From Ferrithrix thermotolerans DSM 19514 (GTDB lineage Bacteria > Actinomycetota > Acidimicrobiia > Acidimicrobiales > Acidimicrobiaceae), in the NCBI RefSeq assembly GCF_900128965.1, contig NZ_FQUL01000002.1:62001-126000 (forward strand): a stretch of DNA of 64,000 nucleotides, given 5' to 3'. Made by a program: the position numbers and the translations under genes. Positions 26,171 through 36,107 of the stretch are shown here, piece after piece; the stretch's first letter is position 1, and every line of letters starts with the position of its first letter. The notes under the pieces were generated by a model, which saw nothing but the letters and a program-made list of their open reading frames with translations, was not told the DNA's origin and made no database searches.

Positions 26171-27364
26171 AATCACCACTCTTACCCATCCATCAAGAGC
26201 GATGCGTCAAAGACGCCGCTTTTAGCCGCGCTTATGGCTGTCGTTGCTTACGCGATCTTTGTGGTCGTTCGGACCGTCTTTGCAGCGAAAGGAAACATCG
26301 CAGCCTTCATCGTCCTGGGGAACAGCTTTGTAGACAGACATGCGCTGCCTATCCAACATCTACCTCAGGTAAACGGGCCAGGGTACGACGGACAGTTCTA
26401 CTTCAGAATGTCGCTAGACCCGTTCAACCTGAATGAACATGCATTTGGAATAACCTTTGACACTCCTTATCGACCATCAAGAATCGGCTACCCACTCATA
26501 GTCTTCGTACTAGCCGCCTTCGATAAGGCACTAGTTCCTGCATCTCTTGTCTACACCAACCTCTTAGCAGTTGGCGCGATAGCTTTCTTAGGCGCGCATA
26601 TGGCAAAAGACGCCAAGATCTCGCCTTTTTACGGACTTCTTCCAGCGGGTTACTTTGGCTTCACCTTCTCGATCTCAAGAGACTTGACGGAGATAACGGG
26701 AACGGTGTTTGTACTTGCAGCACTGTACTTTATGAGAAGACAGAGATGGAAGCTTGCAACCTTAGCCTTTTCCTACTCGGTCATCACCCGAGAAACCGCT
26801 ACTTTGGTAGTATTCGCCATCGGCATCTATTGGCTGTGGTGTCATAGATACGTTATCTCCCCAAGGTTTGACCGGCACAAAGCTCCTTTTCCGCCTTACA
26901 TATGGATCGTTCCGGCATTTGTTTATGCTTTTTGGGGAGTTGTCACATTTTTGAACGTCCACCAGGTTGGGCTAAAATCAGACCTAGCAGCAAACCTGTA
27001 CTTTCCTTTGGCTGCCCCGATCGAAGCCTTGGCTGAAAGACTGTCTGATATCAACCAACTGTCATCTTTACTCTGGCTTGGCCAGAGCGCTTCATGGGCT
27101 ACAACGCAAGCAGTTGCAGCTGCTCAGTACAGGCATAGCAAGGCAACGCCTTGGGAAAAGCTTGCCTGGTTGGTAACCGTATTAGCCTCTCTATCTCTCT
27201 CTAGCGAGATATGGGGAAACACCAACTATCTCCGCTCTGTCTCGCTATCGTGGATACTGGCCGTGGTAGTTCTCTGGGGCTCAAAGCCCTCACGGAGGTT
27301 TATCGCCTCCATCTCATTAGTTAGCTGGTTGATCAGTGCGCTGCCACTTCTTCTATTTATTTAG
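26168..27364 (+). CDS. Polytopic membrane protein, possible GT-C-like
   Basis: 398 residues with about nine hydrophobic helices. A conserved-looking first outer loop reads 'GPGYDGQFYFRMSLDPFNL', followed by 'YRPSRIGYPLIVF'; helix 5 begins near 'SRDLTEITGTVFVLAALYFMRR'. The acidic-aromatic loop after helix 1 resembles the catalytic loop of GT-C glycosyltransferases, but no family is certain. The GTG start lies within an inverted repeat and has no clear SD. It is a single gene, divergent from the trp operon. Confidence 0.6.
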   Translation: MNHHSYPSIKSDASKTPLLAALMAVVAYAIFVVVRTVFAAKGNIAAFIVLGNSFVDRHALPIQHLPQVNGPGYDGQFYFRMSLDPFNLNEHAFGITFDTPYRPSRIGYPLIVFVLAAFDKALVPASLVYTNLLAVGAIAFLGAHMAKDAKISPFYGLLPAGYFGFTFSISRDLTEITGTVFVLAALYFMRRQRWKLATLAFSYSVITRETATLVVFAIGIYWLWCHRYVISPRFDRHKAPFPPYIWIVPAFVYAFWGVVTFLNVHQVGLKSDLAANLYFPLAAPIEALAERLSDINQLSSLLWLGQSASWATTQAVAAAQYRHSKATPWEKLAWLVTVLASLSLSSEIWGNTNYLRSVSLSWILAVVVLWGSKPSRRFIASISLVSWLISALPLLLFI

Positions 27365-27587
27365 GTCGCCCCCGACTATAACATCGATACCCTAACGCTT
27401 CTCTTGACACCTCAGGGTTTGCTCAAGTAGGAGATACCACAGCATCACCACTTACAAAACTCATCTTCTACCCATCGACGCCAAAGGTAGGAGACAACTA
27501 ACATAAATTTTCTTACAAGAGGTGAAATCTGAAAGCCGTCCCAATAGGTCTTCTTAGTAGTTCCGAAGTACTTTCATAACAATTACT

Positions 27588-27596
27588 TACTATGCT
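27588..27596 (+). promoter_or_regulatory. Possible -10 element for the response regulator gene
   Basis: TACTATGCT contains two overlapping -10-like hexamers 11-14 bases before the ATG at 27608. There is no SD before that ATG, so a leaderless or near-leaderless transcript is likely. The -35 box is weak. Confidence 0.25.
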
Positions 27597-27607
27597 CATC
27601 TGCATCT

Positions 27608-28285
27608 ATGGACACCAATGCAAAAGTGGTCGTTGTGGAGGACGATAACTCGATCGCTGATCTCCTTCGAACCTATCTAACAAAGGAATGCTTTGAGGTA
27701 TCGGTTGCCACTCAAGGAGCCGAGGCGTTGGCTCTAATAGCGGAGTTAAAGCCCAACATCGTCGTCTTGGATCTAAACCTTCCAGGCGCTCTGGATGGAT
27801 TGGACGTATGTAGAGCACTCCGCAAAACATCAGACACCCCGATCGTCATGGTGACAGCAAGGGACGCAGAGTTGGACCGGGTACTCGGTCTTGAGCTTGG
27901 AGCAGACGACTACGTAACAAAACCATTTTCGCCTCGAGAACTGACCGCCCGGATAAAGTCGATACTGCGCAGGTACAACCACTCCCCTGTTACAAACACA
28001 GACACTCTCACCTTGGGCGGAGTGGTCGTCGATCAAAAGCGTCGGGTAGTTACTCTATTTGGAGAACCGGTGGCCTTGACAACCCGAGAGTTCGATCTGC
28101 TCGCCTTTCTCCTTCAAAATCGAGGCCTGGTTCTCACCCGAAAACAGCTACTCGACGGAGTCTGGGGTCCCGAGTGGTACGGTGACGATCGAACAGTAGA
28201 CGTTCACGTCAGACAACTTCGTAAAAAACTCACGGATGAGTTTCCCCTTGCAACGGTTTGGGGAGTGGGATACCGGCTCGACTGA
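27608..28285 (+). CDS. OmpR/PhoB-type response regulator
   Basis: 225 residues. The receiver domain has 'VVEDD', phosphoacceptor D55 ('VLDLNLPG') and K in 'YVTKPF'. The C-terminal winged helix (about 130-225) includes 'LTTREFDLLAFLLQNRG' and 'VDVHVRQLRKKL...VWGVGYRLD', the DNA-binding signature of the OmpR class. No SD is seen. It is followed after 19 bases by its likely kinase partner. The regulated genes are not evident; the two flanking genes are candidates. Confidence 0.92.
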   Translation: MDTNAKVVVVEDDNSIADLLRTYLTKECFEVSVATQGAEALALIAELKPNIVVLDLNLPGALDGLDVCRALRKTSDTPIVMVTARDAELDRVLGLELGADDYVTKPFSPRELTARIKSILRRYNHSPVTNTDTLTLGGVVVDQKRRVVTLFGEPVALTTREFDLLAFLLQNRGLVLTRKQLLDGVWGPEWYGDDRTVDVHVRQLRKKLTDEFPLATVWGVGYRLD

Positions 28286-28304
28286 CAAGAAAACTGGCTC
28301 AACG

Positions 28305-29657
28305 ATGAAACGCAAGTTAGTAGTGGCCTTCGTGGCAGCCGTAGCGGTGACCGTTCTAGCTGCCGGACTAGGTGTACTTCTTGTGACGAACCGAATCGAC
28401 AAGGATCAAACGATCACTATTTTGTCTCGTTCTAGCGCCATCTTCGTTACTCTTGCCCAGCGCGCGCCTTCTAAGTTCTACCTCGATCTGCTACAGGGTC
28501 GCAGGCTTGGAGGTGCTCTCCTTGGTGTGATCTCACCCACCGGTAAGGTTTTGGGACATCAAATCGCAAGGATACCTGCGAGTCTCATCAAGCCAAAGCT
28601 ATTGCTGAAGGGACACGTAGTAACGTGGATATCGCACAATCGTCTGTACTTTGCACGCCCCTTCCCCCTTGCCAAGCCACTCTTTCATTCCCTGACGGGA
28701 GTTATCGTTCTCGCACGAATTATCCCCGGTAGCGCCATCTCCATCGCCTACCTTTTGACGGTAAGCGCTTTGGTGTTGTTATTCGCCTATCTGATCTCCA
28801 GCATCATATCGGACCGAATTACAAGTGGGCTGTATTCACTAATTGAGGTCACCAAACGGATCGCCAAGGGTGACCTTGGTGCCAAGGTTACCCTTGGCGA
28901 AGACGCAGATAAAGAGCTTCAAGATCTCGCCTTTGCAATAAATACAATGGCCGATGAGCTTGCTGAGTCTAAGGAGAAGGAACAGCAGTTTTTGCTCTCC
29001 GTTTCCCACGATCTAAAGACCCCTCTCACCTCGATCGTCGGCTTTTCTGAGTCCATATTAGACGACGCCGTGGACGATCCAAAACGGGCAGCTGAGACGA
29101 TCCTAAAGGAGTCACGCCGCCTTGAACGTCTTGTTGGGGACCTGCTTGAGCTTGCTAAGGTACAGTCTCCCACCTTCTCTTTAGAGATAACCACCTGCGA
29201 ACTGACTCAGTTGATTAGCGATCTGGCAAACGCTTACGCCCTGCGGTCCAAGGAGTCCAAGGTCGAGTTTCAATTTGAAGGCATCTCAAGAGCCCTAACG
29301 CTTGAGACGGACCCACAGCGCTTCATGCAGATTATCGCAAACTACTTAGACAACGCTTTTAAGTTTGCCTCAGGCTCGGTCTACCTTGGAGTCTCTGAGG
29401 ACGACGACAACGTGGTCGTCTCCGTAAGAGACGATGGCCCAGGAATTGCAGCAGAGGACAGTGCAAAGGTCTTTAAGGAGCAGTACCGCTCACCGAGGAC
29501 CTCTTCCAAGCCAGGTAGCGGAATAGGTCTTCTTATCGTCGGACAGCTAGCCAAAGCTCTTGGATTCCAGGTTGACTATCGATCTCCAATTACCCCCTCC
29601 GGACGTGGAACTGAGATGAGGCTTCTAATTCCAAAGAGCAAGCTTTGGATCACCTGA
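28305..29657 (+). CDS. Membrane sensor histidine kinase
   Basis: 450 residues from the ATG at 28305, chosen to avoid overlap with the regulator gene. Helix 1 is at about 7-27; an outer sensor of about 115 residues follows; helix 2 is at about 146-168. Then comes a HAMP domain, the H box 'SVSHDLKTPLTS' with H235, the N box 'NYLDNAFKFA', and the G boxes 'DDGPGI' and 'GSGIGL'. It is a complete HisKA/HATPase kinase. The signal is unknown. It is co-transcribed with the response regulator, and a perfect hairpin lies just downstream. Confidence 0.92.
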   Translation: MKRKLVVAFVAAVAVTVLAAGLGVLLVTNRIDKDQTITILSRSSAIFVTLAQRAPSKFYLDLLQGRRLGGALLGVISPTGKVLGHQIARIPASLIKPKLLLKGHVVTWISHNRLYFARPFPLAKPLFHSLTGVIVLARIIPGSAISIAYLLTVSALVLLFAYLISSIISDRITSGLYSLIEVTKRIAKGDLGAKVTLGEDADKELQDLAFAINTMADELAESKEKEQQFLLSVSHDLKTPLTSIVGFSESILDDAVDDPKRAAETILKESRRLERLVGDLLELAKVQSPTFSLEITTCELTQLISDLANAYALRSKESKVEFQFEGISRALTLETDPQRFMQIIANYLDNAFKFASGSVYLGVSEDDDNVVVSVRDDGPGIAAEDSAKVFKEQYRSPRTSSKPGSGIGLLIVGQLAKALGFQVDYRSPITPSGRGTEMRLLIPKSKLWIT

Positions 29658-29715
29658 CCCCTACTAATGCCCTACCAACACGCACGGCAAGGATCGATCA
29701 AGGATTAACCACTCA

Positions 29716-29733
29716 TCAAAGACCTGTCTTTGA
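29716..29733 (+). terminator. Hairpin after the histidine kinase gene
   Basis: TCAAAGA-CCTG-TCTTTGA is a perfect 7-base stem with a 4-base loop, about 60 bases past the kinase stop codon. No U-tract follows. Confidence 0.45.
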
Positions 29734-29860
29734 CTCCGGGGCTATCGTTAGTGAACCTTCATGGGGATATCATCGAAGTAGTTTCATGTAGGTAAATTAA
29801 CGAAGTTTTGGAATAATGTAGATTATCAGTAACAGACATATTGAACGGAGGAGAAAAGCC

Positions 29861-30862
29861 GTGCAAGAGGTGGTCAGATTTGAGCCCCGGCCAGAGCAGT
29901 ACGTATGGACTTTTGGAGGCGCGTCGCCTGCGATGAGTATCGATCCTGGGACTGTTTTGGACCTATACACCGAAGACTGTTTTGCCGGTCGGGTGCGATC
30001 TACTGCCGATTTGGTCTCCCAGGTCTGCGAGTTCCCTTTCTTAAACCCCCAGACAGGGCCGTTTTACATAAACGGCTCGGAACCAGGCGACACGCTGGCT
30101 ATCCACTTCGTCTCTATAGAGCCTGCTAGAGACTGGGCCGTCTCCTCTACGGTCCCACTGTTCGGAGCACTAACATCCACCCGCACTACCGCTACCTTAC
30201 AAAGCCCACTTCCAGAGATCACCTGGATCTGGGAGATCGACAAGGACAAGCGCATATGCAGGTTTCATGCAAAAGACAGCGCCTTCTCACACAACTTTGC
30301 CTTGGAGCCGATGCACGGAACCGTAGGCGTTGCTCCTGCAAACCTTGAGGTAAGATCGGCTCTTGTACCAGACTCCCACGGCGGCAACCTAGATACCCCC
30401 GAGATGCGCGCCGGAGTGACCTGCTATATCGGAGTCAATGTGCCAGGTGCGCTTTTTTCACTTGGAGACGGACACGCCCGTCAGGGAGAGGGGGAGACAT
30501 GCGGTGTAGCCGTGGAGTGTGCGATGAACACCAAGGTGGTAATCGAACTTATCAAAGATGTTGCGACACCTTGGCCCAGACTCGAAAGTGATACCCACAT
30601 TATGACCACGGGATCAGCGCGACCACTGGAAGACGCCTTTCGGGTCGCCCAGCATGACATGGTTCTTTGGCTCATGGAACTCCTAGGTCTTTCCGCCATG
30701 GACGCTTATCAGTTTGCCTCTCAGGCTGTAACCTCGCCGCTTGCGAACGTATGTGACACAAACTACACCTCTGTAGCAAAGGTGTCAAAGGAGTATCTCC
30801 GATCAGCTGAAATCTACCGAGGAGTACACAGTCACCTGAGGGAGATATCGAAGAACCTTTAG
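29861..30862 (+). CDS. Acetamidase/formamidase family protein
   Basis: 333 residues of the FmdA/AmdA family, which hydrolyse short amides to ammonia and acid. Family marks are 'YINGSEPGDTLAIHFVSIEP', 'MHGTVGVAPA', 'HGGNLDTPEMRAG' and 'LFSLGDGHARQGEGE'. The last two carry the acidic and histidine residues proposed for metal binding. The GTG start has GGAGGAG eight bases upstream. It is followed by the carboxylase genes after about 135 bases. The substrate is undecided. Confidence 0.88.
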   Translation: MQEVVRFEPRPEQYVWTFGGASPAMSIDPGTVLDLYTEDCFAGRVRSTADLVSQVCEFPFLNPQTGPFYINGSEPGDTLAIHFVSIEPARDWAVSSTVPLFGALTSTRTTATLQSPLPEITWIWEIDKDKRICRFHAKDSAFSHNFALEPMHGTVGVAPANLEVRSALVPDSHGGNLDTPEMRAGVTCYIGVNVPGALFSLGDGHARQGEGETCGVAVECAMNTKVVIELIKDVATPWPRLESDTHIMTTGSARPLEDAFRVAQHDMVLWLMELLGLSAMDAYQFASQAVTSPLANVCDTNYTSVAKVSKEYLRSAEIYRGVHSHLREISKNL

Positions 30863-30998
30863 ACCTAGCCGAGACCCTGACAAGAACATCCTTATGGCTC
30901 TATCGCTGCCTTCGTTTTGATCGTTGGTGCCCCGAGGTTTGACTGAAGGGATAGTTGTCCTGATAGCATTAGATTCAGGTTCGCATCTCGGAGGTAGG

Positions 30999-32624
30999 GT
31001 GATCAGGAACAAAGCCGCGATAGAGCGAGATCAGATTATAAGTTCGTTCGATCCGCAGTCCGAAGCAGCTATCACGAATCGTAAAAAGATTATGGAGTTG
31101 CTCGAACGTTACAACCAACTTGTGGCAGAGGCAGCCGCTGGTGGTGGCGAGCGCTACGTGTCAAGGCACAAGAAAAGAGGAAAACTTCTAGCTAGAGAGA
31201 GGTTAGAGCTGCTTCTCGACCCAGACTCGCCGTTTTTGGAGTTATCACCGATTGCAGCGTACGGCACTAACTTCCACATAGGTGGATCCATAATTACTGG
31301 AATTGGCGTCGTCAGCGACGTTGAGTGCGTCGTGATCTGCCATGAACCTACGGTCCGTGGTGGATCGATGAATCCCTACACCCTCAGGAAGAACCTAAGG
31401 GCTCTCGAGATAGCGCGTGTAAATCGTCTTCCTGTAATCAACCTTGTCGAGTCTGGAGGCGCAGACCTTCCTACGCAAGCCGATCTCTTTGTCCCTGCTG
31501 GCCAGATCTTTCGAGACCTAACTCGCCTTTCGGGTCTAGGCATACCTACGATATCTATCGTCTTTGGCAACTCTACCGCTGGTGGAGCCTATGTTCCTGG
31601 AATGTCAGACTACACGGTGATGGTCGATCGAGGTGCAAAAGTCTTTCTCGGAGGTCCGCCTCTAGTGAAGATGGCTACCGGCGAAGAGTCGAACGACGAG
31701 GAGCTTGGTGGAGCAGAGATGCACTCCCGTACATCTGGACTCTCTGACTTCTTTGCGCGCAACGAGATAGACGCCATCAGGATCGGGCGAGAGATCGTGT
31801 ACGACCTCAACTGGAGAAAACTTGGCCCTGGTCCGAGCGTTAGATCGGACGACCCGATGTACGATCAAGACGAACTTCTTGCGATAGCACCCTACGACTT
31901 AAAGCAACCCGTAGACCCACATGAGGTGATCGCCAGAGTTGCAGATGGATCCCGGTTCCATGAGTATAAAGCAACCTATGGCACCTCTTTGGTGACAGGA
32001 TGGGCTTCGATTCACGGTTACCCAGTCGGCATACTAGCCAACGCTAGAGGAGTGATATTCAACGAAGAGGCTAAAAAGGCTACCGAGTTCATAATGATTG
32101 CAAATCAAAGCGACACGCCACTTATCTTCATTCAAAACACAACGGGATACATGGTGGGAAAGAACTACGAGCAGGCTGGAATAATAAAGGACGGCGCAAA
32201 GATGATAAACGCTGTCACCAACTCAACGGTTCCGCACATAACTCTAATAATTGGAGCCAGTTACGGGGCAGGTAACTATGGAATGTGCGGACGAGCTTAC
32301 GACCCAAGATTTCTCTTTATGTGGCCCAACGCAAAGGTCGCAGTCATGGGTCCCCAACAGCTAGCTGGCGTGATGTCGATAGTAGCTAGAGAGTCCGCCG
32401 CATCACTCAACAAACCCTTCGACGAAGAGGCTGATGCCGCCAATCGAAAGGCCATTGAGGATCAGATCGAACGCGAGTCCGAGGCCTTCTTCATGAGTGG
32501 AAAGGTCTATGACGATGGGATCATAGACCCTAGGGATACGAGAATCGTACTTGGCATGGCCCTCTCAGCAGTTCACTCTCAGACAGTTTCAGGAAGAAAG
32601 GGTTACGGAGTATTCCGTATGTAG
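30999..32624 (+). CDS. Acyl-CoA carboxylase beta subunit, methylcrotonyl-CoA carboxylase-like
   Basis: Carboxyltransferase subunit moving CO2 from biotin to an acyl-CoA. About 541 residues from the GTG at 30999, which follows GGAGG; the frame could extend to 30924. The N-half has 'VVICHEPTVRGGSMNPYTLRKNLRALEIA' and 'NSTAGGAYVPGMSDY'. The C-half has 'GYMVGKNYEQAGIIKDGAKMINAV' and 'GAGNYGMCGRAYDPRFLFMWPNAKVAVMG'. These oxyanion-hole and acyl-binding segments are closest to MCC-type (AccD1) rather than propionyl-CoA carboxylases, pointing to leucine breakdown. The alpha subunit gene starts two bases after the stop. Confidence 0.88.
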   Translation: MIRNKAAIERDQIISSFDPQSEAAITNRKKIMELLERYNQLVAEAAAGGGERYVSRHKKRGKLLARERLELLLDPDSPFLELSPIAAYGTNFHIGGSIITGIGVVSDVECVVICHEPTVRGGSMNPYTLRKNLRALEIARVNRLPVINLVESGGADLPTQADLFVPAGQIFRDLTRLSGLGIPTISIVFGNSTAGGAYVPGMSDYTVMVDRGAKVFLGGPPLVKMATGEESNDEELGGAEMHSRTSGLSDFFARNEIDAIRIGREIVYDLNWRKLGPGPSVRSDDPMYDQDELLAIAPYDLKQPVDPHEVIARVADGSRFHEYKATYGTSLVTGWASIHGYPVGILANARGVIFNEEAKKATEFIMIANQSDTPLIFIQNTTGYMVGKNYEQAGIIKDGAKMINAVTNSTVPHITLIIGASYGAGNYGMCGRAYDPRFLFMWPNAKVAVMGPQQLAGVMSIVARESAASLNKPFDEEADAANRKAIEDQIERESEAFFMSGKVYDDGIIDPRDTRIVLGMALSAVHSQTVSGRKGYGVFRM

Positions 32625-32626
32625 CT

Positions 32627-34618
32627 ATGAGCAGCAGAAGTATCAAACGAGTGTTAGTGGCAAATCGAGCCGAGATCGCTTCCCGTATATTTCGAACCGC
32701 TCATGAGTTGGGAATCGAGACGGTAGCGATATACTCCGACCCCGATTATGAGCTGCCTTACGTGAGAGAAGCGACTCTTGCACTCAGGATCCCCGGACAG
32801 TACCCAAGAGATACCTACCTCAACATAGAGGCGATAATGGAAGCGATAGAACGATCTGGAGCCGATGCTGTCCATCCAGGATACGGATTTCTCTCCGAGA
32901 ACGCCAAGTTTGCTAGTGCTATCGAGAGCGCTGGAGTAACCTTTATTGGTCCTTCGTCGGATACCATTCGAACTATGGGCTCGAAAACAGAGGCTAAGGC
33001 TCTCATGCAAGACGCCTACGTTCCCACTCTCCCTCAGGTAGTGATAGACAAGGACTCAGAGGTCGATGTTGAGACTCTAAGTCGTCTACCCTATCCACTC
33101 TTGGTGAAGGCAGCTTACGGCGGGGGTGGAAGGGGTATGCGAATCCTAACCTCTCCCTCTGAGGCCCTATCTCTTATAAGGGCTGCGCAGCGAGAAGCCC
33201 TTTCGAGCTTTGGGGACCCACTTGTCTTCGTCGAGCCTTATATAGAACGCCCAAGGCACATCGAGGTGCAGATTTTTGGCGATAGGTTCGGAGATATTGC
33301 TCATCTATTTGAGCGCGAGTGTTCCTTACAGCGCAGATATCAAAAGATAATCGAAGAGTCGCCCTCACCACTTTTGAACCAGGAACAGCGAACAAGCCTT
33401 CTTGAGACGGCGGTTAGGGCGGGTAAGGCTGTCTCCTACGTAGGCGCTGGAACCGTTGAGTTTATCTTTAGCCCCGATGGAGCTTTTTATTTTCTTGAGA
33501 TGAACACTAGGCTACAGGTCGAACATCCCATAACAGAGATGGTAACGGGACTGGACCTGGTCAAAGAGCAGTTCCGAATCGCGCAAGGTGAGCCGTTATC
33601 TAAAGAGATTAGAGAGGCTGCCCAAAGAGGGTGGGCCATCGAGGCACGAATCTACGCAGAAGACCCACTCGACAACTACACTCCTCAAGCGGGACAACTT
33701 CGAGACTTTTCATTTGACATAGACACCGTCAGGGTCGACAGCGGCTTTGAGAGCAACACATCGGTCTCGAGTTTCTACGATGCAATGCTGGCTAAAGTTA
33801 TCGCCTTCGCAGATACGAGAGAACAGGCAGCGTCGAAACTAGAGCTTGCGCTAAGGCGAGCTCAGATCGCAGGAGTTCCCACCAACACATCGCTTATAAG
33901 AGCGATTTTGAAAGAAGAGGAGTTTTTGCGCGGCGACATCGACACCGCGTACTTGTTGCGCCACACGCCGGCTACGCTCATTGAAACTCTCCAGCTCGAC
34001 ACAGACGACATGAATCTTTACCTCTCCGCCCTTGTTCTCTACGTGTCGAACAAAAGGTCAAAAAGGCGCACATCTCTACATGAAATACCCTTTGCCTGGC
34101 GCAACGTCTATAACTCGGACCTCTCAGAGAGGGTAAGCGTTGGAGATAAAGAGTTTTTGGTCTCCTATGGTTTTAGACCGAAGCTGGCCGTCAAAGTGGA
34201 CGAAAGAGAGATTAGAGATCCAAAGATCGACTGCCTTGATGAACACTACGTCAGATTTGAGGGCAACGGCAGACTCTACAACTTTTGGATCCACGAGAAC
34301 GGCGATGGTACATACATCGTCAATGGCCCGGCGGGATCGGTAAACGCAAGGATCAGCGATCGATTTCCAAGTACTCAACGTCAAGAACACCGAGGGTCAT
34401 TACTTGCTCCTATGCCCGGTACAGTAGTGGAGGTATACGTACTCGCTAACGACAAGGTTCTAGCGGGGGACCCTCTCTTATCTCTTGAAGCTATGAAGAT
34501 GCAGCACGTCATCACCGCACCCAATGATGGGGTCGTAACGGAGATACGGGTAAAGTCTGGGGACCAAGTTGGACTGAAAGACTTACTGGTAGTCCTGGAT
34601 GAGTCTTCTAACGATTAG
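32627..34618 (+). CDS. Acyl-CoA carboxylase alpha subunit (biotin carboxylase + BCCP)
   Basis: 663 residues. The biotin carboxylase part (1-450) has 'VLVANRAEIASRIFR', 'HPGYGFLSEN', the Gly-rich ATP loop 'KAAYGGGGRGMR', and 'EMNTRLQVEHPITEMVTGLDLV'. A middle region of about 150 residues bridges to the C-terminal biotinyl domain. There, 'APMPGTVVEVYV...LLSLEAMKMQHVI' carries the biotin-accepting lysine. This layout matches MCC/AccA1 alpha chains. Together with the preceding beta chain it makes a complete enzyme, probably methylcrotonyl-CoA carboxylase; other acyl-CoA substrates cannot be excluded. Confidence 0.92.
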   Translation: MSSRSIKRVLVANRAEIASRIFRTAHELGIETVAIYSDPDYELPYVREATLALRIPGQYPRDTYLNIEAIMEAIERSGADAVHPGYGFLSENAKFASAIESAGVTFIGPSSDTIRTMGSKTEAKALMQDAYVPTLPQVVIDKDSEVDVETLSRLPYPLLVKAAYGGGGRGMRILTSPSEALSLIRAAQREALSSFGDPLVFVEPYIERPRHIEVQIFGDRFGDIAHLFERECSLQRRYQKIIEESPSPLLNQEQRTSLLETAVRAGKAVSYVGAGTVEFIFSPDGAFYFLEMNTRLQVEHPITEMVTGLDLVKEQFRIAQGEPLSKEIREAAQRGWAIEARIYAEDPLDNYTPQAGQLRDFSFDIDTVRVDSGFESNTSVSSFYDAMLAKVIAFADTREQAASKLELALRRAQIAGVPTNTSLIRAILKEEEFLRGDIDTAYLLRHTPATLIETLQLDTDDMNLYLSALVLYVSNKRSKRRTSLHEIPFAWRNVYNSDLSERVSVGDKEFLVSYGFRPKLAVKVDEREIRDPKIDCLDEHYVRFEGNGRLYNFWIHENGDGTYIVNGPAGSVNARISDRFPSTQRQEHRGSLLAPMPGTVVEVYVLANDKVLAGDPLLSLEAMKMQHVITAPNDGVVTEIRVKSGDQVGLKDLLVVLDESSND

Positions 34619-34820
34619 TCTCCACTCAAAGGCTATCGGGGAAACTTACCCACCAAAGTTCCAACAACCTCAGATAGCTTTGCATAAGAGGCTAGAACAA
34701 CTAGAGGGTACAACGACTCAAGCTAGGCAAAACCTACACCTCGAAAACTAATCTCACCTAAAGTGGTGTTCATATCGCTCCGACTACTCTAAGTGATATT
34801 CATCTCGAAGTTGGAGCTCT

Positions 34821-35588
34821 ATGAAACGTCGAAACACACTAACCGTATCGGCAGCCGTGCTGACTGTAGCGGTTGTTGCATCGATACAACACGCGTCGCA
34901 TCACAACTCGATGCTCCCATCCTCTGCAACTATGAAAGATGGAGGTTTAGTACATATCTCTCAAAGTATAAATGGGGGCCTAATACACCTTAGCTACGCC
35001 TATCCCCTTGTCAAGGTTGGTCGATCAGTAGATATGAAGGCTACCACCTTGATAGAAGATGCAGAGAACCGTTGGGGCGTTGAGTACGTCCAGGCGGTCA
35101 ACGACATGTGCGGGTTAGATGACTCGTTGGCAGATCAGCATGGGAAAATCTACAGTATGATCCTTACGCCCGTGGAAATGTTCCAAGATAGACGTTACGT
35201 CTCATTGAGTGTACTCGCTTCCTACAACTTCGCCAAAGGTATATACCAGCACTCTTACTACACCGTAAATATCGATCTTCCGTCGAATCGAATCGCAACA
35301 CTAAGCTCGATCGTCTCCACGAGGCAGATGACTAGAGAGATACTTACAACTGTGCAAAGGAGCATCATGTCAAAGTACGGTCCGCCAACTCAAGGCAACC
35401 CCTATGGTTTCACGCAGATCGAGAGTTACAGTGGATTCCATATCATCCCCGATGGACTGGACTTTGAATATCTTTCATGTACGGTGGCTGCGTGTGGATC
35501 TGGTCCAGTAACGATATTCGTGCCATTTAGCGAAGTTCCAAGTATCAGACCCCTGATTGCTCCGGGCAACCTAAAGCACTTCAAGTGA
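34821..35588 (+). CDS. Secreted or anchored DUF3298-type protein
   Basis: 255 residues. A signal or anchor helix occupies about 7-22 ('LTVSAAVLTVAVVASI'). The remainder is mixed alpha/beta. The C-terminal third matches the DUF3298/RsiV-like pattern ('SGFHIIPDGLDFEYLSCTVAACGSGPVTIFVPFSEVPSIRPLI'), a fold known from lysozyme-binding anti-sigma proteins and other envelope proteins. Two cysteines in 'SCTVAAC' could form a disulfide. GGAG precedes the ATG. It is a single gene with its own upstream region of about 200 bases. The function is unknown. Confidence 0.65.
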   Translation: MKRRNTLTVSAAVLTVAVVASIQHASHHNSMLPSSATMKDGGLVHISQSINGGLIHLSYAYPLVKVGRSVDMKATTLIEDAENRWGVEYVQAVNDMCGLDDSLADQHGKIYSMILTPVEMFQDRRYVSLSVLASYNFAKGIYQHSYYTVNIDLPSNRIATLSSIVSTRQMTREILTTVQRSIMSKYGPPTQGNPYGFTQIESYSGFHIIPDGLDFEYLSCTVAACGSGPVTIFVPFSEVPSIRPLIAPGNLKHFK

Positions 35589-35600
35589 CAAGCCGTCACT
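35584..35600 (+). terminator. Hairpin at the end of the DUF3298 gene
   Basis: AGTGAC-AAGCC-GTCACT, a perfect 6-base stem that includes the stop codon. No U-tract follows. Confidence 0.4.
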
Positions 35601-36107
35601 AATTTATCGAACAAGTGATAGGACTCTCCTGCCCTTGCAACTATCAACTTACGCTATGGGGAAAAGGTAGATGGTCTTAGATGATTCGATCTGTGGACAG
35701 TTCCATATGCGGGCGTTAGTTAACCATGAAAAGAACGTTCTCACAGGCTACATGGAAGTTCTTGTACAAGTCGCCTGATAGCACTACAGAGATCTCCCGA
35801 TGGTCCAGCGAATCCAGAAGCGCTCATTTTCCACTTCACAAAGGAAGAACATCGCTTACCTTTAGGTCTACCGAGATCACTTTCGCAGAGATGACAAAGC
35901 GGAGAACTCGAATCGTCACACAGCCAAGGACGAATTGCCTCTCGTTTTGACACTTACCGACGAAATCACCTAGGGTTATCTAAACATCATGGCAAAACTC
36001 TTAGGTGCATCTATAAGACATTGGCAGAGTTACCGAACAACTAGATATATGCGGGTTCCAAGTGCCTCGAATCAGCGCGACGACAGTCCGTAAAGAAGGG
36101 AGTCAAG
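35601..36107. other. 507-base stretch without a convincing gene
   Basis: Frames on both strands are short and carry no motif. The best is a 35-codon plus-strand frame at 35671-35778 (ATG after AAAGGTAG) that ends in TGATAG. Coding-like sequence appears to continue in other frames up to about 35950, which could mean a decayed gene. The last 70 bases hold the SD for the SDR gene. Otherwise I see nothing here. Confidence 0.5.
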
